Below, piece after piece: positions 32,446 to 42,113 of a DNA stretch of 64,000 nt. Made by a program: the position numbers and the translations under genes. The notes beneath the pieces are model-generated. The model saw only the letters and a program-made list of their open reading frames with translations, was not told the DNA's origin and did no database searches. Each line of letters opens with the position of its first letter. Position 1 is the stretch's first letter. Source of the stretch: Microbacterium sufflavum (lineage in GTDB: Bacteria > Actinomycetota > Actinomycetes > Actinomycetales > Microbacteriaceae); assembly GCF_023101165.1 (NCBI RefSeq), contig NZ_CP078076.1:1178001-1242000 (forward strand). Direction: 5' to 3'.

Positions 32446-32997
32446 ATGTCGCGGGGTCATGGTCGAGTGCAGAGACGGATGATTGACTCTCTGAACAGGC
32501 ATTATTCCTCTGAGACGGTCCCGCCCCTCACGTGGTTTACCCGCGAAGGGCTTGCAATGTCAGATGTGAATCGTCAGTCGTATTCGCGAGCAGCCGTCAA
32601 GCTGCATCGCGAAGGCGTGATCGAACGAGGGCTGTGGTACCGCTTCGGGAACCCCTCGACGAACCCGCACTACAAGCACGCTCGCTCGCACATTCACCGA
32701 GATGATCACGCAGAGTGGAATCAGGGGGCTCGTCTCACCCTCGTCGTGCGCTTCGCTGCTACACCCGAACTCCGAGATGACTGGCGCGAGCTCTCCGAGC
32801 GCATGCATGCGCTGAAAGTGCGTCAAAGCCCGACGTTTTATCAGTACTCGCGGTGGTTTTTCGCCTACGACGTGGAAGGCGCCACACCACGCGACGAGGG
32901 TGTTGATTCGGATGTTCACGAACTCCCCGCAGAAGGGAGCCTCGAGGCGGCACGCGCTGCCATCTCGGCGCGCCGCGGTGACCGGGGCTTGTTCTAG
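32446..32997 (+). CDS. Hypothetical protein with possible winged-helix N-terminus
   Basis: A 183-residue protein of no recognised family. Residues about 10-65 (MIDSLNRHYSSETVPPLTWF to YSRAAVKLHREGVIERGLW) look like a winged helix-turn-helix. The rest is mixed and rich in aromatic and charged residues (WRELSERMHALKVRQSPTFY, QYSRWFFAYDVEG). A/T-ending codons are commoner than in flanking genes. ATG 32446 has only a weak ribosome site; ATG 32479 is possible. It shares the repeat-bounded insertion with the Abi-like gene, so it may regulate or assist it. Confidence 0.6.
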   Translation: MSRGHGRVQRRMIDSLNRHYSSETVPPLTWFTREGLAMSDVNRQSYSRAAVKLHREGVIERGLWYRFGNPSTNPHYKHARSHIHRDDHAEWNQGARLTLVVRFAATPELRDDWRELSERMHALKVRQSPTFYQYSRWFFAYDVEGATPRDEGVDSDVHELPAEGSLEAARAAISARRGDRGLF

Positions 32998-33184
32998 GAA
33001 GGGGTGGGTCTCGACCAAGCCGCGTACCCCGCCATGAACGCCCTCGCGGTGGCCGAGCGGACGCCCGAACCGCAGTGCCGGTTGTGAAGATCGATCAGCG
33101 CACCGTGCTACTCGACTTTCGCGGCGGAGGCAATGGCTAGACACGTCCGGGGTCGCGCTCGATAGTCTCCCGCCGCACTCGCTA
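32998..33184. other. Non-coding gap in the insertion
   Basis: No gene is supported between the convergent hypothetical and Abi-like genes; no strong hairpin was seen. Confidence 0.4.
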
Positions 33185-33865
33185 TTACGGCTTCGCTGCG
33201 AAGACTACGTGAACGCGTGAGGTCTGGCTGACGTGGGCGTGAACGTCTGGAGCGATCAGCAGGAGGCAATGCATCATCTGCCTGTGCACCGCGATTGGAT
33301 CGAGGGTGGGAGTGAACAGGGGCTCATGGTGTGCGATGCGATTCCGGAGCGAGTTGACCGCCGCGATATCAATGTCCACCGCAGATCGTGAGGTTCCCCG
33401 CGGGAATGCCTTATGCAGATACGGGACCCACACAGTCTTCTCCATCGACTTTGTCGTGAACTGCCGCCAGAAACCGAACGTCAGCTCGGCAAGGACCTTT
33501 CCCGGTGTCGCTTTTCCGAATCCACAGCGTTTGATCGCATCGTCCACGTTCTTCCTGTTGAGGAAATTGACGTCTGATCCGCGCTTGATGCCCTTGACAT
33601 CGCGCGTGCGCCAGATAGGCATCACCGCGGGCGAATCGGGGTGCAGCAGCCAGTGGGTCCGATATGGCCAGGACGCTGAGATGGCCGCATCATATGCGTT
33701 CCTGAGGGCGACCTCGAAGTGAGCGATGTCGTGCATCATCGACTGGCCAAGCGCCACATTCCACTCATACAACGCCAGAGCCCGCGTGCGGTCTCCACTG
33801 CACTCATCGACGTAACGCTGGAACCGTGCGGCTCCAAGCCAGGCATCAATCCAGAGGTCACTCAC
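33185..33865 (-). CDS. Abi-like protein with HEPN-type motif (putative phage-defence RNase)
   Basis: A 226-residue protein resembling Abi_2/AbiD-F-type abortive-infection proteins: LYEWNVALGQSMMHDIAHFE and VALRNAYDAAIS near the start, then VLAELTFGFWRQFT and NSLRNRIAHHEPLF near residue 180. RNRIAHH fits the Rx4-6H ribonuclease motif of HEPN domains. Family members stop phage multiplication by toxic RNA cleavage in infected cells. GTG 33865 gives the typical start VSDLWIDAWLG; ATG 33904 would add 13 residues. Its place in a repeat-bounded insertion with foreign composition supports acquisition as a defence gene. Confidence 0.78.
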   Translation of the reverse strand: MSDLWIDAWLGAARFQRYVDECSGDRTRALALYEWNVALGQSMMHDIAHFEVALRNAYDAAISASWPYRTHWLLHPDSPAVMPIWRTRDVKGIKRGSDVNFLNRKNVDDAIKRCGFGKATPGKVLAELTFGFWRQFTTKSMEKTVWVPYLHKAFPRGTSRSAVDIDIAAVNSLRNRIAHHEPLFTPTLDPIAVHRQMMHCLLLIAPDVHAHVSQTSRVHVVFAAKP

Positions 33866-34216
33866 GCGACCATCATGGCAAAAAGAACAGAGCCCCGGCG
33901 ACATGGTTCCGAAGAACCAGCGGTCAGCACGGGGCTTACCTAGGAAACACTACGCCACTGTCCGCCAAGGCGCAATCTGCGCGGGGAGGGCACGTAGTTG
34001 GGCGGGCATCCCGACAAGCCGCTCAGCGAAGAGGACTGCGCTCGATGGCAGGCGATCGGCGAGGCCCTGGCGGTGTTGCCTCTCCCCCGATTATCGAGCC
34101 CGCGGAACCTGCTGATCCGTAACCCACGCGCAGCGCGGCACGGTATAGCCAGCTCCACCATCGATCGGGGACCGGGCGGGATGGGGCCGCCCGCTCGGTG
34201 TTCCTAGCGTCGAAGC

Positions 34217-34983
<767 letters not shown>

Positions 34984-34984
<1 letters not shown>

Positions 34985-37500
34985 TGGCCGCCGCGTCGCT
35001 CGGCCTCGGACGGCTCGTCCGCGCCGACCTGCGCCACCACCGGCGCAGCCTCGCCGGAGTGTTCGTGGCGATCTTCGTCGCGAGCGCCCTGGTCACCGGG
35101 CTCGGCGTGCTCGTGGAGTCGGGCATCCGCGGCGGCCTCGCCCCGCAGCGCTACACGGCAGCCGAGGTCGTGGTGGGCGCCGCGCAGCAGGTCGACGTGC
35201 CGGAGGACCTGCCCGTGGCACTGCGCGAGCGTGCGCCGCTGCCCGCCGACGCCGCCCGCGAGATCGCGGAGCTGCCCGGGGTCGAGGCCGTGGTCGCCGA
35301 CGTGACCGTACCCCTCGCCGCCTCCGGAGCCCCGGACCCGACGGCGGTCGTGGAGGCGCACCCCTGGGCGGCGTCGGCGCTCACGGGCTTCACGCTCAGC
35401 GACGGCCGCGAGCCCGCCGAGGCCGAGGAGGTCGTGGTCACCGCGGACTCCGGGCACGCGGTGGGCGACACCCTCTCCCTCGCGCACGGCGGCGTGCCGG
35501 CGGACTACCGCGTCGTGGGCGTGGTGACCGCGCCCGTGCCGCCCGAGCGCGGGGCGGCCGTGTTCCTCACGGGCGACCGCATCGCCGAGCTCGACCCGCA
35601 CGGCGGCGCCCCGCAGGTGCTCGGTGTGTTCGTGGAGGGCGAGGACGCGGAGGCCGTGGCGACCGGCATCGGCGAGACCCTGCCCGGGGTGGTCGCCCGC
35701 ACCGGCGACGCCCGCGGCGACGTGGAGTTCCTCGACTCCGGCGCCGCCCGCACGATGCTCGTCGCGATCGGCAGCGCCTTCGTCGGCACGTGCATCCTCG
35801 TGGCGCTGTTCATCGTGGCGGGCACGCTGTCGCTGTCGGTGCAGGCGCGACGGCGGGAGTACGCGCTGCTCCGGGCGGTGGGCGCGACACCGCAGCAGGT
35901 GCACGCGCTGATCGCCCGCGAGGTGCTCGCGGTCGCCGCGGTCGCCGCGGTGCTCGGCCTGGCTCCGGGCTACCTGCTCTCGACGGTGCTGCAGACCGCG
36001 TTCGTGGCCGGAGGGGTGATCCCGGGCGACTTCGCGCTCGCCGTGAGCCCGATCCCCGCGGCCGGTGCTCTGCTGCTGGTGCTCGGCGCGGCGTGGGGCG
36101 CGGCCCGGATCGCGGCGCGGCGCCCCGCGCGCCTGGACCCCATCGAGGCGCTGCGCGAGTCGTCGACCGGGCCGGGACCCATCGGCCTGCCGCGCATCAT
36201 CGCCGGGATCGTGTTCGCCGCCGCCGGGGTCTCGGTCTCGACCGTGCCGCTCGTGGTGCGCGGGGATGCGGCCGTCGGCGCCTCGGCGGGTGCCGCCCTG
36301 ATGCTGATCGTCGCGCTGGGGCTGCTCGGCCCGTGGCTGGTCGCGGTCTGCGTGCGGCTGGTCGGCCCGCTGCTGCGTCGTCTCTCGGCGGCGGGCTTCC
36401 TCGCCGCCGCCAACACGGCGGCGGGCAGTCGACGGCTGGCGGCCGCGATCCTCCCCATCGCGCTCGGCATCGGGCTGGGACTGGTGCAGATCGGCGGACC
36501 GGCGATCGTCGCGGACGAGGCGGCGCAGCAGGCCCGCGACGGCGTCACCGCGGAACTGCGGGTGTCCGCGCCCGTGGGACTCTCGCCCGCGACGGTCGAG
36601 GCGCTGCGGGGGGCACCGGGGGTGACCGGGGCCTCGGGCGTGGCGCTCAGCGCGGCCGTAATCGACTCGCGCGACATCGAGGGCCAGCTCGAGCGCACCG
36701 AGTACGTGCTGCAGGGCGTCGACCCCGCGACCGTGGACGGGCTGCTCGACCTGCAGGTGCAGGAGGGGGCGCTGGCGGCACTCGACGGCGGCCGTGCCAT
36801 CGCCGTGAGCGTCGACACCGCACACACCCTCGGGGTCGGCCTGGGCGACACGGTCACCGGGACGATGGGCGACGGCACAGCGCTGGAGGCCACCGTGGTC
36901 GCGGTCTACGAGCGGGGCCTCGGCTTCGGCGCCCTCACCATGGACGCCGCGCACGTGCGCGCCCACACCTCCGCGGGGCTCGACGCGTTCGCCCTCGTGT
37001 CCGTGGAGGGCGACGCGGCACAGACGGCCGATGCGCTCGCGGCGGGCGGGCTGCTCGTCGCACCCGCGTCCGGGCAGAAGGCCACCGGGGCGGATGCGGT
37101 CTCGCAGCAGGGCTGGGTGAACCTCGTCGCGCTGCTGGTGATCCTCGGGTACATCGCGATCGCCGTGGTGAACACCCTCGTGATGGCGACCGGTGAGCGC
37201 TCGCGCGAGCTGGCGCTGCTGCAGCTGATCGGGGCGACCCGCGGCCAGGTGCGTGCCACCATGCGGGTCGAGGCGATCCTCGTCGCCGCGATCTCGATGG
37301 TGTTCGGCGTGCTCGTGGCGATCCCGCCGCTGATGGGGATGAGCTACGGCATCTCCGGACAGCCGGTCCCCGCGATGCCGGTCCTCGGCTCGCTCGCGAT
37401 CATCGGCGGCATGGGGGCGCTGGCGCTGGTCGCCCTCCGCGTCGCGACGGGCGCGGCGCTGCGGCGTCGGCCGATCGAGGAGATCGGTTCGCGCGAGTAG
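34984..37500 (+). CDS. FtsX-like (MacB-type) ABC permease
   Basis: An 838-residue protein with one N-terminal TM (LAGVFVAIFVASALVTGLGV), a large extracytoplasmic domain to about 240, three TMs with a FtsX domain (RRREYALLRAVGATPQQVHA), further TMs in 390-510, a second extracytoplasmic domain, and a C-terminal FtsX domain (SRELALLQLIGATRGQVRAT). This is the long actinobacterial FtsX permease layout. It works with the ATPase encoded immediately before it and ends at a terminator hairpin. Confidence 0.92.
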
Positions 37501-37506
37501 TGCGGC

Positions 37507-37543
37507 CTGACGGGGGCGTCCGCGCGGCGGGCGTCCCCGTCAG
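37507..37543 (+). terminator. Terminator of the MacB-type operon
   Basis: CTGACGGGG (37507-37515) pairs with CCCCGTCAG (37535-37543), 7 bases after the permease stop. Confidence 0.7.
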
Positions 37544-37753
37544 CATCGGGCGAGGGGGATCCGCCCGCCGGGTGGGGTGAAAAGGCGGGGTGAATTCTCC
37601 CGGTCCGGCCGGGACGGAGCTGCGCACCCGGGCAGTCTGGCGGAGGCCCGGACCGAGTACGCCATACCCGATGGTGCTCGGCGGTCGCCTGAGGGGGCGG
37701 GGCTTCCGTGTGCGCGCACGCGCCGCGGACAGCGATGGATGGGGAGTGAAGTC

Positions 37754-40700
37754 GTGGGATTCCGTGATGCCCGTGAGCAGCGGCCGAGCCGCTGGAGCCG
37801 GACCAGGAAGCTGATCGGCGGTGTGGTGAGCACCGCGCTCGTCGCCTCGTCGATGATCGTGGTGGGCGGCACGCTCACCGCGGCGCCGGCCGCAGCAGCC
37901 GAGCCGTTCCTCTGCACGCCGGGAGCGGTGTACGTGCAGAGCACCTCCGAGGTGCGCGAGTTCGCGGTGAACGAGCAGGGCGGCGCCCCCGGCGACGGCG
38001 GCACGCTCAGCAGCATCAACCTCGGCGCGAACCACTCCAACAACGCGCTCGGGCTCTCGTCCAACGGACGCTACGCGTACACCGTCACGAACGCCGCCGG
38101 CAGCAAGATGCTCGCGAAGCACGACCGCGTGACCGACACCACCACGCGCACCTCGTTCTCGCTCAACTCCTCGGTCCTGCGCGGCGCCGTGCACCCCGTC
38201 ACCGGCGTGTACTACTTCGCCAGCGGCACGATCAACGGCGCCATCAACCTGTACGCGTGGAACGAGAACGTCACCCCGCAGACCTACGTGCAGGTCGGCA
38301 CGCTGCGCCCGACCACCGGCAGCAGCGCGTTCGGCGCCAACGGCGACATGGCCTTCAGCGCCTCCGGTCAGCTCGTGCTCGTGGCCGACAACTACATCTA
38401 CTCGTCCGACCTGCCGAGCACGCTGCAGCCGAGCACCGCCACGATCGACGCCAAGCAGGTGCACGACATGGGCGCGGGCGTGCAGGGCAACGGCATCGCG
38501 TTCGGCAACCTCGGGCACATCTTCGTGTCGGTGTCCGGCGGCGGCAACCGCATCATCGAGGTGGACCTGCCCCGTGGGGCGACCGTGAACACCACGTCGC
38601 TGGGGAACTTCGGACCCACCGACATGGCCAGCTGCACGTTCCCCAACACCCTCACGCTCAAGAAGGACCTCCCGAACGGGCGCCAGGCCGACACCGACCA
38701 GTTCGCGCTGCGCGTGCAGTCGCCCACCGGCTACCAGGTGCCGCAGACCGATGCCACGACACGTGGCGCGCAACCCGGCCTGCAGCCCGACTACGCGGGT
38801 CCGGTGTTCACCAACCAGGGCGACGCCTTCCAGCTCTCCGAGTCGCCTGCCGGCACGACCGACCCGACCCGCTACGACGCGTCCCTGGTCTGCGTGCAGG
38901 TCAACCCCGACGGCTCGACGACCCCGGTCGCGGTGACCGCCGACGGCCAGGTCACCCAGCCATCCGGTCCGCTGGGCACCGACGTCACCTGCACGTACAC
39001 GAACCTGCGCCTCGCACCCGGCCTGGCCCTGCGCAAGACCTCGGATCCCGCGAACGGCACCGCCGTGACCGCGGGGCAGCGCGTCACCTACACGGTCGAG
39101 GCGGAGAACACCGGCAACACGCGCCTCGACCCGGTGACCGTGAGCGACGACCTGTCCGGCGTGCGCGCCGTCGCGACCTACCAGGGCGACGTGGCGACCG
39201 CGATCGACGGCGACCCGGTGACCTCGGGCGCCGCGACCGTCACGGGCGACGAGCTCGCCTGGAACGGTGCGCTCGAGCCCGGCCAGGTGCTGACCGTGAC
39301 CTACTCGGTGATCGTCGACGAGGGCGCGGAGGGCGAGCGCATCGCCAACAGCGTCACCGCGTCGGGCACGCCCCCCGGCGGCTTCGACCCGATCGTCCCC
39401 CCGGCCGTCACGACCGAGCACCCCGTCGCCGGCTTCGAGCTCGTCAAGACCTCGTCGCCCGCCTCGGGCAGCACGGTCGAGCCCGGCCAGACCATCCAGT
39501 ACACCGTGACCGGCACCAACACCGGCGCGACTCCGCTCGACCCCGCCTCGCTCACGGACGACCTCTCCGGCGTGCTCGCCCACGCCGCGTACAACGACGA
39601 CCTCACGACCGCGATCGACGGCACGACCCTGACCACGGGCGGCGCGACCCTCACCGGCAGCACCCTCGCCTGGACCGGGGCCCTCCAGCCCGGGCAGACC
39701 GTGACCGTGACCTACTCCGTGACCGTGGGAGAGGACGCCTCGGGCGAGATCCTCCGCAACACCGTCGCGGGCTCCGGCACCCCGGTCACGCCCGACCCCG
39801 GCGACCCGACCGGCCCGCTGGTGCCCGGTGAGCCGATCGTCCCGCCGACCTCCACCACGGAGCACCCCGTGCTCGGCTCCGGCTTCACGATCTCGAAGAC
39901 GGCCGACCCCGCGTCGGGCACCCGCGTCGACCCGGGCAGCGTGATCACGTACACCGTCACGGGCACCAACACGGGCGACACCGTGCTCGACCCGGCGACG
40001 ATCACGGACGACCTGCGCGACGTGCTGGCCCACGCGAGCTCGAACGACGATGCGACCGCGACCCGCGGCGACGTCCGCGTGGCCGACGGAACGCTGAACT
40101 GGAGCGGCCGACTGCTCCCGGGGCAGGACGTGGTGATCACCTACTCGGTCACGGTCGACGCCACCGCGGGCGGCGAGCTCATCGCCAACACCGCCACCGG
40201 CGCCGCGACCCCGCTCATCCCCACGGATCCGAGCGACCCCGGCAGCCCGACCACGCCTGGCACGCCGATCACGCCGCCGCCCGCCACCACGGAGCACCCG
40301 GTGAACGAGCCCGGCTTCACGTTCGCGAAGACGGTCGACCCCGCCACGGGCACCGCCGTCGACCCCGGCACCGTGCTGACCTACACGCTGACCGCCGCGA
40401 ACACCGGCGAGACCGTGCTCGACCCGGTCGCGATCACGGACGACCTGTCCGGCGTGCTGCCCTCGGCGGCGTACAACGGCGACGCTGTCGCGACCATCGG
40501 CGGCGCGTCCGCGGGTGCCGTGACCGTCGACGGCGCGACACTCGCCTGGAGCGGGTCGCTCGCGGTTGGGGAGACCGTGACCGTCACCTACTCCGTGACT
40601 GTGACCGCAGAAGGCGTCGGCACCGTGATCGAGAACGTGGCGACCGCGTCGGCCACGCCGCCCGGCGGCTCCGTCATCACGCCGCCTCCCGGCACCACGA

Positions 40701-42058
40701 CCACGCCGGTGAACCGTCCGGGCTTCTCGCTGTCGAAGAGCGCGGACCCGGCGACGGGCACCGCGGTCGACCCCGGCGCGGTCATCACCTACACGGTGAC
40801 AGGTGTGAACACGGGTGAGACGGCGCTCGACCCCGTCGCGATCACGGACGACCTGTCCGAGGTGCTCGCCCACGCCGCGTTCACCGGCGATGCGACCGCC
40901 ACGATCGACGGCGTCCCGGCCACGGCTCCCACCGTGGCGGGCGACCGGTTGTCGTGGAGCGGTGGACTGCCGGTGGGTGCGACCGTCACCCTCACGTACT
41001 CCGTGACCGTGGCGGCCGACGCGGGCGGCACCGTGCTGGCGAACCGGGCCTCCGGCTCCGCGACCCCGCCCGGGGGCGTGCCGCCGATCGAGACGCCGCC
41101 CGCCACGACCGAGCACCCGGTCAACGCGCCCGGCTTCGAGCTGCGCAAGACCGCCGACCCCGCGGACGGCACCCGCGTCGACCCGGGCAGCGTCATCACG
41201 TACACCGTGACCGGCGTGAACACGGGTGAGACGGCTCTGGCGCCCGTGAGCATCGACGACGACCTGTCGGGCGTGCTCGCGCACGCCGACTACAACGGCG
41301 ACGCGACGGCCACCGTGGTCGACGGCGTCGCGCCCGCCCCGGTCGTGGCCGGCGACGAGCTGACGTGGACGGGCGACCTCGCGGTCGGCCAGCGCGTCAC
41401 CATCACCTACTCGGTGACCGTGCACGCAGACGCGGGCGGTGCGACCATCGCCAACACGGTCGAGGGCACGGCGACGCCTCCGGGCGGCGCGGTGATCACG
41501 CCCCCGCCGACGACCACGGAGAACCCGGTCGGCACCCCCGGCTTCACGTTCGCGAAGACCTCGGACCCCGGTTCGGGCACGGCCGTGGCGACGGGAAGCG
41601 TCGTGACCTACACGCTCACCGGCACCAACACCGGCGAGACCGGGCTGGACGAGGTGGTCGTGCGGGACGACCTGGCCGGAGTGCTGCGGCACGCCGACCT
41701 GCGCGGCACGGCGACGGCCACGGTGGGTGACCGCGAGGTGGCCGCCCCCGTGATCGACGGGACGGCGCTGCGCTGGACGGGCAGTCTCGCGGAGGGGGAG
41801 AGCGTCGTGATCACCTACGCCGTGACCGTGCACGCCGACGCGGCAGGCGCCTCGCTGCGGAACGTGGCCGTCGCCTCGGCCACGCCGCCCGGAGGGGAGA
41901 CGATCACCCCGCCCGCCGGCACGACCGAGAACCGGGTGCTGACGCCGCTCGCCGTCACCGGCGGACAGCTGGCGCCCTGGGTGCTGATGCTCGCGATCGC
42001 CCTGCTGCTCGCCGGAGCCGCGCTGCTGATCGTGCGCCGGCGTCGCATGCAGGCCTGA
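37754..42058 (+). CDS. Large surface protein with seven DUF11-type repeats
   Basis: A 1434-residue protein. A basic N-terminus and signal peptide (LIGGVVSTALVASSMIVVGG, cleavage likely after AAAA) precede a beta-propeller-like region (about 50-310; repeated NGIAFGNLGHIFVSVSGGGN-style blades). A prealbumin-like module follows, then seven repeats of roughly 130-150 residues starting near GLALRKTSDPANG and six times with GFxxxKTxDPxxGTxVxPG. The end is LAVTGG, a hydrophobic helix and RRRRMQA, a sorting-signal-like C-terminus (LAxTG rather than LPxTG). GTG 37754 is favoured by GGGGAG 7 bases upstream; ATG 37739 is an alternative. It is probably a wall-linked adhesin-like stalk. Confidence 0.85.
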   Translation: MGFRDAREQRPSRWSRTRKLIGGVVSTALVASSMIVVGGTLTAAPAAAAEPFLCTPGAVYVQSTSEVREFAVNEQGGAPGDGGTLSSINLGANHSNNALGLSSNGRYAYTVTNAAGSKMLAKHDRVTDTTTRTSFSLNSSVLRGAVHPVTGVYYFASGTINGAINLYAWNENVTPQTYVQVGTLRPTTGSSAFGANGDMAFSASGQLVLVADNYIYSSDLPSTLQPSTATIDAKQVHDMGAGVQGNGIAFGNLGHIFVSVSGGGNRIIEVDLPRGATVNTTSLGNFGPTDMASCTFPNTLTLKKDLPNGRQADTDQFALRVQSPTGYQVPQTDATTRGAQPGLQPDYAGPVFTNQGDAFQLSESPAGTTDPTRYDASLVCVQVNPDGSTTPVAVTADGQVTQPSGPLGTDVTCTYTNLRLAPGLALRKTSDPANGTAVTAGQRVTYTVEAENTGNTRLDPVTVSDDLSGVRAVATYQGDVATAIDGDPVTSGAATVTGDELAWNGALEPGQVLTVTYSVIVDEGAEGERIANSVTASGTPPGGFDPIVPPAVTTEHPVAGFELVKTSSPASGSTVEPGQTIQYTVTGTNTGATPLDPASLTDDLSGVLAHAAYNDDLTTAIDGTTLTTGGATLTGSTLAWTGALQPGQTVTVTYSVTVGEDASGEILRNTVAGSGTPVTPDPGDPTGPLVPGEPIVPPTSTTEHPVLGSGFTISKTADPASGTRVDPGSVITYTVTGTNTGDTVLDPATITDDLRDVLAHASSNDDATATRGDVRVADGTLNWSGRLLPGQDVVITYSVTVDATAGGELIANTATGAATPLIPTDPSDPGSPTTPGTPITPPPATTEHPVNEPGFTFAKTVDPATGTAVDPGTVLTYTLTAANTGETVLDPVAITDDLSGVLPSAAYNGDAVATIGGASAGAVTVDGATLAWSGSLAVGETVTVTYSVTVTAEGVGTVIENVATASATPPGGSVITPPPGTTTTPVNRPGFSLSKSADPATGTAVDPGAVITYTVTGVNTGETALDPVAITDDLSEVLAHAAFTGDATATIDGVPATAPTVAGDRLSWSGGLPVGATVTLTYSVTVAADAGGTVLANRASGSATPPGGVPPIETPPATTEHPVNAPGFELRKTADPADGTRVDPGSVITYTVTGVNTGETALAPVSIDDDLSGVLAHADYNGDATATVVDGVAPAPVVAGDELTWTGDLAVGQRVTITYSVTVHADAGGATIANTVEGTATPPGGAVITPPPTTTENPVGTPGFTFAKTSDPGSGTAVATGSVVTYTLTGTNTGETGLDEVVVRDDLAGVLRHADLRGTATATVGDREVAAPVIDGTALRWTGSLAEGESVVITYAVTVHADAAGASLRNVAVASATPPGGETITPPAGTTENRVLTPLAVTGGQLAPWVLMLAIALLLAGAALLIVRRRRMQA

Positions 42059-42070
42059 CGACCCCCCGCC

Positions 42071-42106
42071 GGCTCCCGGCCGCCGCCCCACGCGCGGCCG
42101 GGGGCC
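42071..42106. terminator. Convergent hairpin between DUF11 and LuxR genes
   Basis: GGCTCCCGGCCG (42071-42082) and CGGCCGGGGGCC (42095-42106) pair with one mismatch. It can serve both converging genes. Confidence 0.6.
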
Positions 42107-42113
42107 CTCGGGA

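Larger units (their letters stand above)
32060..34132. mobile_element. Insertion with unknown gene and Abi-like gene, bounded by 150-bp direct repeats
   Basis: The sequence between the two 150-bp repeats is A/T-richer than its flanks and carries one plus-strand and one minus-strand gene with large non-coding margins. No transposase or integrase is visible. The region 33905-34132 holds no convincing gene; a short open frame from 33998 (PLSEEDCARWQAIGEALA) may be a gene remnant. Confidence 0.6.

Noticed and set aside
33998..34207. 69-codon frame from a TTG start at the right end of the Abi insertion
   Set aside because: PLSEEDCARWQAIGEALA looks gene-like, but it lacks a ribosome site and runs into the direct repeat. 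At most it is a truncated gene remnant.
37400..42091. Open frame of 1563 codons antisense to the DUF11 gene
   Set aside because: The product is a low-complexity Arg/Gly/His/Val sequence mirroring the repeats of the sense gene. It arises from G/C third-position bias and has no start context or family features.
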